Part shown: positions 28,801 to 36,577 of the stretch, piece by piece
Layout of the letters: every line of letters starts with the position of its first letter
Numbering within the stretch: position 1 is the stretch's first letter
Assembly (NCBI GenBank): GCA_019359715.1
Contig: JAHHGS010000080.1
Coordinates: forward strand, 1-64,000
Origin: Aphanocapsa sp. GSE-SYN-MK-11-07L
Lineage (GTDB): Bacteria; Cyanobacteriota; Cyanobacteriia; Thermosynechococcales; Thermosynechococcaceae
Direction of reading: 5' to 3'
DNA length: 64,000 bases
Translations under genes and position numbers: made by a program
Notes under the pieces: generated by a model
Told to the model about the DNA's origin: nothing
Database searches by the model: none
The model's input: the letters and a program-made list of their open reading frames with translations, nothing else

Positions 28801-28976
28801 GCCCAAGCAATATGATTTTTAGCGTTTAAAGCGGCGATCGCAGTTGGCTGCGCCCAAGCAGCTTGCTCCAACGGCAACTCGCCCAAGTGCCACTGCCAAT
28901 TCGCTTGCACCTCCTGCTGCACCAATTGCCGCAGACGGGCGATCTCCTGGTTAATTTTTTCCGGTTGGGACGACAT
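25866..28976 (-). CDS. GH38 alpha-mannosidase
   Basis: Retaining alpha-mannosidase of glycoside hydrolase family 38, 1036 residues. Catalytic half: zinc motif HAHLDLAWLWP near residue 233 (His and Asp ligands) and nucleophile Asp in AWLPDSFGF near 345; the domain is followed by the helical middle domain (GDHGGGPTRDML region) and beta-rich C-terminal domains. No signal peptide is visible, so it is likely cytoplasmic, as for bacterial GH38 enzymes that recycle mannosides. The gene starts 4 bases after the stop of the SMR-like gene, which suggests translational coupling. Ends 2 bases from the WG-repeat gene. Confidence 0.93.
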   Translation of the reverse strand: MSSQPEKINQEIARLRQLVQQEVQANWQWHLGELPLEQAAWAQPTAIAALNAKNHIAWAAGQQVLWLSQQFQVPTDLQGYPLAGLSLRLGLTWWAEQTESFVNGQLTQAGDLFDCSARVLLSESAQPGQTFWVAIRLVSPGHDQGALVRSQLIFESSTNLDPGFVADEIEVLHGYLQKFQPQDLDLLAASLQSLDWQNLGDRLGFDQSLQQVRQTLEPFAPWLQQRQIYLTGHAHLDLAWLWPVSETWQVAERTFQSVLDLQKDFPELIFCHSSPALYAWFEANRPELFAAIQAQVAAGQWEIVAGLWVEPELNLISGESLVRQVLYGQRYVQEKFGQISPIAWLPDSFGFCWQLPQILCQGGVKYFVTQKLRWNDTTQFPHDLFWWRSPDGSQILSLMSALIGESVNPVKMASYAQEWEAATRHKESLWLPGVGDHGGGPTRDMLEIARRWQRSPLFPRLKFTTVTDYLDLLNAKIEKDAANALPVWNDELYLEFHRGCYTSRADQKRANRTCEILLYNAELFASLATLVADVPYPKTEIETAWKQTLFNQFHDILPGSSIPQVFVDANREWTQAQQTGEQVLQEAIAAIANQIQFPEPPQPDALPIVVFNSLNWQRSQIVSLDLPDDQPWQVLDPAEYPVRFAQQGNQLKFLATEIPGVGYRQFWLCRLPELSTPGLPPLGFVLENNYLHVEIHPQTGEITNLYDTLDDRSVLTWPGNQLQFFEDKGQYWDAWNIDPDYANHPLPGATLTNIEWASWNDIERSIRVTYAFCQSQICQDYVLEVNAKALKIVTTVDWHEQHVLLKAAFPLSISAEEATYEMACGAISRPTLPNPDLEPAQQAKWEVPALQWADLGQADGKYGVSLLNNCKYGYDAQPQQLRLTLLRGSVWPDPEADTGEHEFTYAIYPHKGTWQTAQTVRQGYELNAPLQAVVCSLPDADTGDRKLPNRGQFLSLGAENLILMAFKLAEDQPKQWILRCYEAHGEAAELELQTDISLALIQPVDLLEQPLSEPTQPVETSLRPWQIASFLINQSD

Positions 28977-28980
28977 ATTT

Positions 28981-29346
28981 CTAAGCAGCCAGCACCATCA
29001 CAACACCGGCCATGATGCAGCTTATACCCGCCCAACGCAACACTGGCACTGTCTCACCAAAAAACACCATGCTGGCAATCACCGTAAAAACATAGGTAAT
29101 TGCCACGAGAGGGGCCGCCGCGCTCAGCTTGGCCCGCGAGAGCACAATAATATAGCCCAAGGCTGAAACCGCATAAATGGACAAGCCCGCCCATAGCAAA
29201 GGCTGAGTGGTCATTGCAATTAATTTTTGACCTAAGTTGGCAAAGCCGACCGCCCCTAGAGCATTTGCGCCTGCTTTCAGTAACACTTGCCCAACCACGC
29301 TACATAGAATTGCACCTAACAACAACAAAAATGTATTACTATTCAT
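28981..29346 (-). CDS. small EamA/SMR-type membrane protein, 121 aa
   Basis: Starting at ATG 29346, the product has four transmembrane helices (FLLLLGAILCSVVGQVLLK; LLWAGLSIYAVSALGYIIV; LVAITYVFTVIASMVFFG; WAGISCIMAGVVMVLA), the layout of small multidrug resistance and ArnE/ArnF-like proteins. It lacks the early-helix Glu14 typical of EmrE, having Gln-Val-Leu-Leu-Lys instead, so a lipid-linked-sugar flippase role is more attractive than drug efflux; this is inference from context. It is divergent from a GT2 gene (108 bases) and directly coupled to the GH38 gene. The frame extends to 29493 but would overlap the GT2 promoter and start. Confidence 0.8.
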   Translation of the reverse strand: MNSNTFLLLLGAILCSVVGQVLLKAGANALGAVGFANLGQKLIAMTTQPLLWAGLSIYAVSALGYIIVLSRAKLSAAAPLVAITYVFTVIASMVFFGETVPVLRWAGISCIMAGVVMVLAA

Positions 29347-29454
29347 GCCAAAGATTGTCCAACCAGAGTTGACGATGCTAGTTTGGTTCCCAAGTATTCT
29401 AGAGTTTTCAGCTCGCAGGTCTGGCAAGCCGCGCAATTTCTTCAGAACTTGATC

Positions 29455-30645
29455 ATGGGTAGCAGCACCAGATCTCACACTTACAACCAACATTCACCGC
29501 TGATTTCGGTGGTGATGCCCTGCCTAAATGAAGAGGCAGCGATCGCTGCATGCATCGAAAAAATTCAGCAAACCTTCGCACAGCATCAGATCCAAGGTGA
29601 AATTGTCGTATCTGACAACGGCTCCACCGATCGCTCTGTCGAGATCGCTGAGAACATGGGAGTGCGAGTGGTGCATCAGCCCCTGCGTGGGTATGGCAGT
29701 GCCTATCTGAAAGGGTTTGCCCATGCTAAGGGTAAATACTTGATCATGGGCGATGCGGATGACACCTATGACTTTACGCTGATTCCGCAGTTTTTAGAAA
29801 AGCTAGACCAGCAGGGCTACGATTTTGTCACCGGTAGCCGCTATTTGGGGGGTGGCGATCGCCACATTACGCTTCTGCACCGCTTTGTTGGTAATCCGGC
29901 CCTAACAGGTACGCTTAATTTTTTGTTTGGCACTGCCTACACCGATGTTTACTGTGGTTTTCGGGGCTTTAGCCGCGAAGCCTATGAGCTGATTCAGCCC
30001 CTCAGCCCTGGCATGGAGTTTAATCTGGAACTGGCGATCAACGCTGGCTTAGCCAACTTAAGCATTGCCGAGTTGCCAATCCAACTCCAGCCGCGCAAAG
30101 GTGAGTCAAAGCTGAGAACCCTTAGAGATGGCTGGCGCAGCCTCCGCATGATGCTGCTCTACTGCCCCAATAAAGTTTTTTTACTGCCGGGGCTATGCTT
30201 GCTGCTGTTGGGAATACTCTTGCATACGCTGGTTTTAATGGCAGCGATCAAGTATCAGGGTCGCCCGTTGGGAGTTGTCACAAGCACCGTTGCCACCATC
30301 TTGAGCGTGACCGGCTTTGAGGTCTTGAGCTTAGGCTTACACCTGAAAACCTATTCGTGGAGCCGTCGCTTTGACAAAAACAATCGTTTTCTGAGGCGCT
30401 TCTATCAAATATTTACCCTAGAACTGGGCTTGATGCTAGGACTGCTGCTGCTTGGATCTGGGTCTTCTATCCTGGCAATTCGAGTCGTTGATTGGATTCG
30501 ATCAGATTTACAGCCTCTCCCTCAACCAGCCCTGATTTCTATGGCAGCAACCCTGATCATTATTGGTCTCGGCGTCATCTTCTCATCAATTTTTATTTCA
30601 GCCATGTCCATGCGCAAGGGTGATGCCTATGAGCAAGAGCGTTAA
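29455..30645 (+). CDS. GT2 family glycosyltransferase, polyprenyl-phosphate type
   Basis: ATG at 29455 gives 396 residues: a GT-A domain (about 15-235) with SVVMPCLNEEAAI, VSDNGSTDRS, the DAD-like metal motif MGDADDTYDF and CGFRGFSREAY, then four hydrophobic helices (about 245-385). Such enzymes attach a sugar to polyprenyl phosphate at the cytoplasmic face. It overlaps the next gene by 17 bases (methyltransferase), and the divergent SMR-like gene may supply the matching flippase. The open frame begins at 29383 but the earlier part overlaps the SMR promoter region and has no family match. Confidence 0.88.
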   Translation: MGSSTRSHTYNQHSPLISVVMPCLNEEAAIAACIEKIQQTFAQHQIQGEIVVSDNGSTDRSVEIAENMGVRVVHQPLRGYGSAYLKGFAHAKGKYLIMGDADDTYDFTLIPQFLEKLDQQGYDFVTGSRYLGGGDRHITLLHRFVGNPALTGTLNFLFGTAYTDVYCGFRGFSREAYELIQPLSPGMEFNLELAINAGLANLSIAELPIQLQPRKGESKLRTLRDGWRSLRMMLLYCPNKVFLLPGLCLLLLGILLHTLVLMAAIKYQGRPLGVVTSTVATILSVTGFEVLSLGLHLKTYSWSRRFDKNNRFLRRFYQIFTLELGLMLGLLLLGSGSSILAIRVVDWIRSDLQPLPQPALISMAATLIIIGLGVIFSSIFISAMSMRKGDAYEQER

Positions 30646-31315
30646 ACCGATTAAGAGTGCTTATGTCCAGAAAAATATTGGGGGTATCATCAGCAAAATC
30701 TCCTTGTACGCCCGCCAGCGGATGTTTCGTTCTTTGATGGAGATTGCTCAACCTACGTCTGAAACAAGCGTGTTGGATGTGGGTGTAACGTGCGATCGCC
30801 GTCAAGACTCCAATTTCTTTGAAAAACTGTATCTCTATCCTCAGCAAATTACGGCCGTTGGCGTAGAAGAGGCCTACTTTCTAGAGCAGGATTTTCCAGG
30901 ACTAAAATATGTTAAAGCTGATGGCTTGAGTTTACCTTTTCCTGATCAAAGCTTTGATTTGGTAGTCAGTTTTGCCGTGATTGAGCATGTCGGCGATCGG
31001 AGAAATCAGCAAAAGTTGATAGCTGAACTATGCCGAGTTGGGCGCAACTGCTACATTACAACACCCAATCGGTGGTATCCAATTGAATTCCACACCGTCT
31101 TGCCCCTCATTCACTGGTTGCCTGCCAAATGGTTTCGTTGGATTCTTAAGTTTCTCGGTCAAGAATTTTGGTCAAAAGAAGAGAATCTGAACCTTTTAAC
31201 CCTAAATGAACTCTTTTCTTTCTTTCCGTCAACGACAACGATTAAAAATAGGTCAACAAAGCTATTCGGAATAACCTCAAATCTGTGCCTTTACGTACAA
31301 AATCACACATCCTAA
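30629..31315 (+). CDS. class I SAM-dependent methyltransferase
   Basis: From ATG at 30629 (overlapping the GT2 gene by 17 bases) the product has 228 residues. Motif I is VLDVGVTCDRR, unusual in replacing the Gly-rich loop end with a CDRR turn; motif post I is AVGVEE, and LPFPDQSFDLVVSFAVIEHV is a textbook Methyltransf_11 block; TTPNRWYPIEFHT follows. A hydrophobic Trp-rich segment (LIHWLPAKWFRWILKFLG) may touch the membrane. Translational coupling to the GT2 gene suggests methylation of the same lipid-linked sugar or its lipid; substrate unknown. Confidence 0.85.
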   Translation: MSKSVKPIKSAYVQKNIGGIISKISLYARQRMFRSLMEIAQPTSETSVLDVGVTCDRRQDSNFFEKLYLYPQQITAVGVEEAYFLEQDFPGLKYVKADGLSLPFPDQSFDLVVSFAVIEHVGDRRNQQKLIAELCRVGRNCYITTPNRWYPIEFHTVLPLIHWLPAKWFRWILKFLGQEFWSKEENLNLLTLNELFSFFPSTTTIKNRSTKLFGITSNLCLYVQNHTS

Positions 31316-31427
31316 ATCAGTTTTCAAACCGAGGTCAGAGATTAGAGTCAGATCTACAAAAAGTGCATTTCAAAACTCAATTAGGATTGCCACGAAAATT
31401 TGATGATTGAATGTGGAAACTTCTATA

Positions 31428-33197
31428 ATGAACCCAAATAATTTGATCCGTGATCAGAAGACACCCTATTTTGTTTTTTTGTTTGTAATTTCACTTTTTT
31501 ACGGACTAGGGTCAATCTACCCGTACCAAATAGAAACCGACGTTGCATTTCAACTCAAGAGTTTGCAGCAACTCTTAAATGGCGGCAGCAATCTATTTAA
31601 TGCCTTAGTCATTCCTAATCCTAACGATCTATCGGTTGATATTCAACGCTGGATTGCGTGGTGGCCGCCAGGAATACTATTCGTCTTTTTCCCCTTCATA
31701 GTTTTGGGTCTGCCATTGGGAGCTGCCGTTAAACTCACAACTTTTATATTGTTTATAGCGGGTGGCTGGGGATGGTTAAAAGTTGCCGAATTGATTGAAG
31801 TTAAATGGCTGACAAAAATTCTATTATCAATCACACTGCCGATTTACGCGATCGGCTATGCCACCACATCAGTCGCATCAGGGATTGGGGCGGGTGATAT
31901 TCTTCCGTTTGCATACATGCCGTGGATGTTTTTACTAACGCTTCGGATGACCACTTTTGCAGGCTGGCAGCATGAAAGCTTGAGCATAAAAGGATTAAAG
32001 CTTTCTAGTTTTGGGCTACTTCTAGGATTAGTCTACTGGATGAAGTATTCAGCTTTTCCAGTTGCGATCGCCTTAGTCTGCTACACAATTGTTGGTTTAG
32101 TATTCGAGCACAAAGAGACCAAAGCTATTCAGAAATTGATGCTTGCGGCTGTTTTCTTAGTTTCTTTTGCCATTCCATTTATTTTATTAACTGCTCTCAA
32201 TCAATCATTATTAGGGGTATCGACGGCCGTCGATCAATATCTAACAGCTGATTTTCTTGAGCAAAGTCCCAATCCATTACTGATTGGCTTAAGTAGTTTA
32301 GGATTGTCTTTTTTCCAGAGTACAGACTGGATTCAACATTTCATTTTTTTTAATCAAGGTTTTGCTGCTTTACCAGCCTCAGTTGATTTATTCGAACGGA
32401 ATCTGCTTTTTCAAGCATCTGGAATTCCGGGCACATTTCTGGCTATTTATTTGCTGGCAAAGTTCAGAAAATCGGCTGGCAAAGCATTCTCTCTAATGCT
32501 ACTAACAACATTGATTCCGATCGCAGCCCTTTTTTATCTAAGTCTAAAAGTTGGCTATAACTTCTTAGGAGGGGACTTACCCCGTTACTCCTGTATTTTT
32601 ATTGTACTCGCACAAATTTTAGCAATAGATGCTTTTCTAAGTGCCAATACCTGGCAAGATAGCACTTCTCAAAAGCAGTCTTTCGTTTTAGCGATCGTCA
32701 ACATTTTGGCGGCTCTGTTGCTATTTGCGACGCCAAATCTATGGTCGATTACAAACTTCACGAAGAACATTGTGATTGACAGGGTTGATACCAAGTATGT
32801 TTCTACAAATAATTGGCTATATGTTCCTACTCTTTCTAAGCACAATGTCAAAGCCGTAATTAACGAAATAGAAGGGCTAGTTAAATCTCCCAACGATGTT
32901 GTAATTCTGAATATTCCCTATCATCCGAATTCAGTTGGAGCATGGCTAGAGATTAAGAGCAGATGCATGTTGCTCAACAATCCTTTCTTTTCTGCCATAG
33001 CTGGGTCTAGAAATCCTGAGCAGATTAAGATAAGTCAGGCTTTAAGAGTGGTTTTTGTTTGTAGCAAAGATGTTTGTGACTCTCAACAAAAATCAACTGA
33101 CTTGCTAAACAGATTTCCCCAAGCCAAGCAGTGGTTTGAAGCAAAATCGAATCCAGAGACGGAAGTATCGATTTGGTATGCCGATCTCAAGGTTTAA
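31428..33197 (+). CDS. polytopic membrane protein, glycosyltransferase-like (GT-C type)
   Basis: 589 residues from ATG at 31428, with about eleven hydrophobic helices and a soluble C-terminal domain of about 140 residues. The first loop after helix 1 carries YPYQIETDVAFQLKSLQQ and later DIQRWIAWWPPG; an acidic residue in this loop is typical of GT-C enzymes, but the match is weak. The domestic AT-rich composition resembles the 19-20.7 kb glycosyltransferase gene. It follows the methyltransferase by 112 bases and probably completes the same surface-glycan set. I would not assert a reaction. Confidence 0.7.
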   Translation: MNPNNLIRDQKTPYFVFLFVISLFYGLGSIYPYQIETDVAFQLKSLQQLLNGGSNLFNALVIPNPNDLSVDIQRWIAWWPPGILFVFFPFIVLGLPLGAAVKLTTFILFIAGGWGWLKVAELIEVKWLTKILLSITLPIYAIGYATTSVASGIGAGDILPFAYMPWMFLLTLRMTTFAGWQHESLSIKGLKLSSFGLLLGLVYWMKYSAFPVAIALVCYTIVGLVFEHKETKAIQKLMLAAVFLVSFAIPFILLTALNQSLLGVSTAVDQYLTADFLEQSPNPLLIGLSSLGLSFFQSTDWIQHFIFFNQGFAALPASVDLFERNLLFQASGIPGTFLAIYLLAKFRKSAGKAFSLMLLTTLIPIAALFYLSLKVGYNFLGGDLPRYSCIFIVLAQILAIDAFLSANTWQDSTSQKQSFVLAIVNILAALLLFATPNLWSITNFTKNIVIDRVDTKYVSTNNWLYVPTLSKHNVKAVINEIEGLVKSPNDVVILNIPYHPNSVGAWLEIKSRCMLLNNPFFSAIAGSRNPEQIKISQALRVVFVCSKDVCDSQQKSTDLLNRFPQAKQWFEAKSNPETEVSIWYADLKV

Positions 33198-33203
33198 GCA
33201 AGC

Positions 33204-33686
33204 TTAGGCGTTTAGTAGCCTGCCTATTTTACCCACCCAGCCACTCACAAAATGGCGGAGCTGATGCCGACGATACCATTGCTGAAAGGCGCGTTCGTAA
33301 TCTTCGCCTCTGCTGGCGTAAACTTTCCAAGTTTTGAGCGACAGCCCCAGCCCCCAGCACAGCAGCACATAAACCGACCACGGAAAGCCAAATCCCATCA
33401 AGATGTTAAGACTGACTAGAAACGAATTAACAATTAAGAATTTGATCCCGCTCTGACGCAATTGGTGCTGGCGATAGGCATCGAAGTCTTGCCGTTGGCG
33501 CTGTAAGCTTTGCTGCTGTTGCCACTCTTGCTCGGCAATTTGCAGCAATTGAGGTGAAATGCCTAATTCAGCCGCGATTTCTAGCAACTGCTCACGGGAA
33601 AATTCGCCAGTGTCAACCTGCTGGACGATCGCAATGTGCAAAATTTGCTGAATATCTTCCTGGCTGTAAGCTCCAGAGGTAGGCAT
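33204..33686 (-). CDS. 2TM domain-containing protein, 160 aa
   Basis: The N-terminal half is helical and polar with a Gln-rich stretch (QEWQQQQSLQRQRQ), including a DUF1707/SHOCT-like short helix pair (FSREQLLEIAAELGI). Two hydrophobic helices follow (FLIVNSFLVSLNILMGFGF and VYVLLCWGLGLSL), then a basic tail; this is the 2TM arrangement seen in cyanobacterial proteins and in some histidine kinases. Role unknown. Seven bases from the end of the convergent membrane-protein gene; divergent from the PfkB gene. Confidence 0.75.
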   Translation of the reverse strand: MPTSGAYSQEDIQQILHIAIVQQVDTGEFSREQLLEIAAELGISPQLLQIAEQEWQQQQSLQRQRQDFDAYRQHQLRQSGIKFLIVNSFLVSLNILMGFGFPWSVYVLLCWGLGLSLKTWKVYASRGEDYERAFQQWYRRHQLRHFVSGWVGKIGRLLNA

Positions 33687-33786
33687 AGGTTCATTCCCTC
33701 AACTGAACATGGGCCAATACGGATGAGTTTGGTGACGAGCAGCGATACTCTATCTATATATTATGCGCTAGGGGCAGAAACGAAAG

Positions 33787-34800
33787 ATGACCCATCCACA
33801 AGTGATTTGCCTGGGAGAAGTGCTGTGGGACTATCTGGCCGATCAAGTTGGTAAATCTCAAGCGGAAGTCTCTTCTTGGACAGCCTATTTGGGTGGCGCT
33901 CCGGCTAACGTTGCCTGTGGATTGGTAAAACTCTCGACTCCCGCAGCATTAATCAGTTGTGTCGGACAAGATCCAGATGGGATGCGGATTTTAGAGCAAT
34001 TGCAGCAGCTTGGGGTTGAGATTGGCGGCATTCAGCAGTCCGCGCAGGCGACAACTCGCCGGGTTTACGTGACTCGGATTCCGACCGACAATCCAGGGAC
34101 TGAGCTGGTTTATGAGCGCCAGTTTGTCGGGTTTGGCCCACTCGATGCGCTTGAGTTTGCCGATCGGCAATTGCAAGCCGAACGATTGCCAGAGGAGCTA
34201 TTTGCTGGCGCTAAGTATCTGGTGTTGGGAACTCTCGGCTTAGCTGCCCCAGTCACAGCCAAGGCTATGCAGCGGGCAATTGAGTTAGCTCGCCAACACG
34301 GCTTAGGGATTGTGATTGATGTCAACTGGCGACCGATTTTTTGGCCCCATCCAGAAGCGGCGATCGCTCAGATTCGCGACTTTATTCAGCAAGCTGATAT
34401 TCTCAAGCTTTCTTTGGAAGAAGCTGAGCTATTTTTTCAAACCACTGATCCAGCCGTAATTCAGGCTGGCTTTGGTTCGCACTCTTCAGCCTCATCCATC
34501 CAGGGAGCTGTGATTACGATGGGAGAGCAGGGGTGTCGGTATGTTCTAGCTGAGCAAGCCGGGCAACTCTCAGCTTTGCCGGTTCAGACTGTTGACACGA
34601 CGGGAGCCGGAGATGGGTTTTTGGCTGGTTTACTGCATCAACTGTGCTTACTGGGTGAGCAAACCGAACTGAGTTTAGACGTAGCTATGGGCCTCATTAG
34701 TTTTGCTAGCGCTGTTGGAGCTTTAGTAACGACAAAACCAGGGGCGATCGCTGGTCAACCCACTGCTTCAGAAGTCCACTTATTTTTGAGGCAATGTTAA
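33787..34800 (+). CDS. PfkB family carbohydrate kinase (probable fructokinase)
   Basis: Ribokinase-fold kinase, 337 residues. N-terminal PfkB signature GGAPANVACGLVKL (sugar-binding), C-terminal signature DTTGAGDGFLAGLL with the catalytic Asp in GAGD. The opening PQVICLGEVLWDYLADQ is typical of fructokinases. It would phosphorylate fructose released by sucrose cleavage, but ribose, ketodeoxygluconate or other sugars cannot be excluded. Its last 21 bases overlap the end of the convergent 91-aa gene. A TATATTATG box just upstream (33757-33767) may be its -10. Confidence 0.9.
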   Translation: MTHPQVICLGEVLWDYLADQVGKSQAEVSSWTAYLGGAPANVACGLVKLSTPAALISCVGQDPDGMRILEQLQQLGVEIGGIQQSAQATTRRVYVTRIPTDNPGTELVYERQFVGFGPLDALEFADRQLQAERLPEELFAGAKYLVLGTLGLAAPVTAKAMQRAIELARQHGLGIVIDVNWRPIFWPHPEAAIAQIRDFIQQADILKLSLEEAELFFQTTDPAVIQAGFGSHSSASSIQGAVITMGEQGCRYVLAEQAGQLSALPVQTVDTTGAGDGFLAGLLHQLCLLGEQTELSLDVAMGLISFASAVGALVTTKPGAIAGQPTASEVHLFLRQC

Positions 34801-35055
34801 TCTGCTCAGCTCAACGGCAGCGACTTTCGTTGACATCACTTCAACCGCAGCTTCAACTTTAACCGCCTCCTGGGCCGAGACTACCTGTTGTAGTTCGTCC
34901 CAGGAGGGTGAAAAAGCTGGGATCGCCAAGGAGCAAGGCTTCCAATCTCCTTTAACTAAGACACCTAGCTTCTGGCACTCTCCCCCTCGGCGTCCTTCAG
35001 GGGTATAGTACTTACAAAAGCGGCAGGCGGCGATCAGGGAAGTGTGGTCTACCAT
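34780..35055 (-). CDS. small Cys-containing protein of unknown function, 91 aa
   Basis: The N-terminal half has four cysteines in the order C-x2-C (CRFCKYY), C (GGECQKLGV) and C (WKPCSLAIP), which could bind zinc or an iron-sulphur cluster. The C-terminal half is Ala/Val/Glu-rich and helical. ATG at 35055. Similar short proteins occur in cyanobacteria, but I know no function. Convergent with, and overlapping by 21 bases, the PfkB gene. Confidence 0.68.
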   Translation of the reverse strand: MVDHTSLIAACRFCKYYTPEGRRGGECQKLGVLVKGDWKPCSLAIPAFSPSWDELQQVVSAQEAVKVEAAVEVMSTKVAAVELSRLTLPQK

Positions 35056-35303
35056 ACAGAGGCTTAAAAAGGGTGTTTTATGTGATCTGATTTTATGGGG
35101 CTAGTTGAGCGGCCAGAAGGCTGGCTGACAGTCCTCTAAGTCAAAGTGAATCACGGTTCCAGCGATCCCAAATAAAGTTAGGAGTTTTAGGATCTTTTTA
35201 TACTTGATAAAGCTGATTTAGTAAAAATACTTAGTTATCAAATATGGGCTGATTTAGGTTGGGGATCAGCAGCAAAAGCGAATAAATTGATTTTGTCTGC
35301 TCG

Positions 35304-35445
35304 TACTAAACCTTAAAAATCACTTATCGTTCCTCAGAAATTTAAACCTTGGAGTCTGAAATGACCGGCTAATTTTCTAAGCTGCTCGATCAGTCCAGGC
35401 ACTGATCAGCATTGCAAATCATTAAGTTGATTTGAAGGTTTAGTA
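35304..35445. repeat. interrupted inverted repeat, possible small element or RNA
   Basis: TACTAAACCTT (35304-35314) and AAGGTTTAGTA (35435-35445) are perfect complements 120 bases apart; continuing inward, AAAAATCACTT and the complement of AAGTTGATTTG still match at most positions, so the imperfect arms are about 22 bp. The interior has no gene. Confidence 0.5.
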
Positions 35446-35634
35446 AGTTTTGGTTTGAGTTGTATGGAGGTTGCTATATCTAAAACTAGGAATTGTGCAG
35501 CATCTGGCACCCATCTCAGCTTCAGGTCGAGCTGCTTAGACAAAGCTTGACAGTTCTACTCAAGAAACTGAAGCCTTGCGTGGGCGGACTCCACTGATCC
35601 AAAAGCGCTCTGCTAGACAAGTCCTACTCAATAA

Positions 35635-35659
35635 AGCAGTTTTTAAGGTAAAAACTGCT
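35635..35659 (+). promoter_or_regulatory. 10-bp hairpin in front of the 276-aa gene
   Basis: AGCAGTTTTT and AAAAACTGCT are perfect arms around AAGGT, ending 22 bases before the GTG start at 35682. It may be a leader structure or the terminator of an upstream non-coding transcript; a T-run is absent after the stem. Confidence 0.45.
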
Positions 35660-35681
35660 GCCTTAAATTCAGGGTAGTTTT

Positions 35682-36512
35682 GTGAAATCTAGCTGGCGAT
35701 TTTCATCCCCTTTCTTATTGTGGCTACCCTTGCTGGGTATCGGGTTGCCTGGGCAGGTTGCTCCTTCTTTTGATTTTGTAACAAACAATGAATTTACCGG
35801 CGCTGAAATTAAATCTTTGGCGCTGATAAAGTCTGCGATCGCGTCTCCAACCCCACTGATTGCTAGTGTTCCCAAAACTGGCACAGATCCGATCGCGAGT
35901 CCCTACCCAATTCCCTGGGGGTGGGTGGAAAAGGCCCAATCTGAAGTGACGCGGTCTGGCCGGGCAGAGGTGCGCTCTTATCAAAGTGAGCAAATGGTGT
36001 CTCCTGACGGCGAGTACACGGCCTACAGTCAGATTCGGATGCGGGTCGAACCGCAATTCACTGCTAGCCAAATTAGTAGCGCCTTAGTGATTAAACATCG
36101 CCCCACTGGTCAAATTCAGCAGATCGAGCTGCCCACCCGTCTCCTCCGCAATTCAGCTCGACCGAGTGATTTGACCGGCACGATTGCGATTCTCTGGCCG
36201 GTCGGCTGGTCACAAACGGGCGATCGCCTGTTGATCAGAAATTTTGTCGCGCTGACAAGTTCAGACATTGCTTCTGACTCAGCCGTTGTTTGGTATCGTC
36301 AATCCAAGCGCACCGCTACGATTTGTCCCCAGTCGGTCGATTATGACACTGCGGTGTTGATGGGCTGGAGCGCCACTCACCCGAATCAATTGCTATTTCG
36401 GACTAGTCTGCTGGGCGACAGCCAAGAGCAGCTATGGGCAGTGAATGAACAAGGGCAGACAATTGCTGCCCCTGGCGATCGTCCCTTAATCTACGGTCAG
36501 CGCGTCCCCTAG
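35682..36512 (+). CDS. exported protein of unknown function, 276 aa
   Basis: GTG at 35682 begins a signal peptide (KSSWRFSSPFLLWLPLLGIGLPGQVA). The mature part is beta-rich: GEYTAYSQIRMRVEP, IQQIELPTRLLR, IAILWPVGWSQTGDRLLIRNF and VVWYRQSKRTA suggest a propeller-like or TolB-like repeat. It contains EWS-like Trp-Gly-Pro turns but no catalytic motif that I recognise. Hairpin and long gap lie upstream; a GNAT gene converges from the other side 65 bases downstream. Confidence 0.7.
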   Translation: MKSSWRFSSPFLLWLPLLGIGLPGQVAPSFDFVTNNEFTGAEIKSLALIKSAIASPTPLIASVPKTGTDPIASPYPIPWGWVEKAQSEVTRSGRAEVRSYQSEQMVSPDGEYTAYSQIRMRVEPQFTASQISSALVIKHRPTGQIQQIELPTRLLRNSARPSDLTGTIAILWPVGWSQTGDRLLIRNFVALTSSDIASDSAVVWYRQSKRTATICPQSVDYDTAVLMGWSATHPNQLLFRTSLLGDSQEQLWAVNEQGQTIAAPGDRPLIYGQRVP

Positions 36513-36577
36513 AGTGAGCTTGTTCAATCGCGCTCTTTTGAGACAGCGCTTTCGGCTAATGTTAATCTGCGGGCAGC

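Larger units (their letters stand above)
35056..35681. other. 626-bp gap without a recognisable gene
   Basis: No open frame with a ribosome site or protein similarity was found on either strand, and no tRNA fold. Contents: an interrupted inverted repeat (35304-35445), a hairpin close to the next start (35635-35659) and AT-rich stretches (TTTTTATACTTGATAAAG near 35195). It is the longest gap of the window and could hold a small RNA or a long 5' leader for the 35682 gene, or the promoter of the 91-aa gene. Confidence 0.5.
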
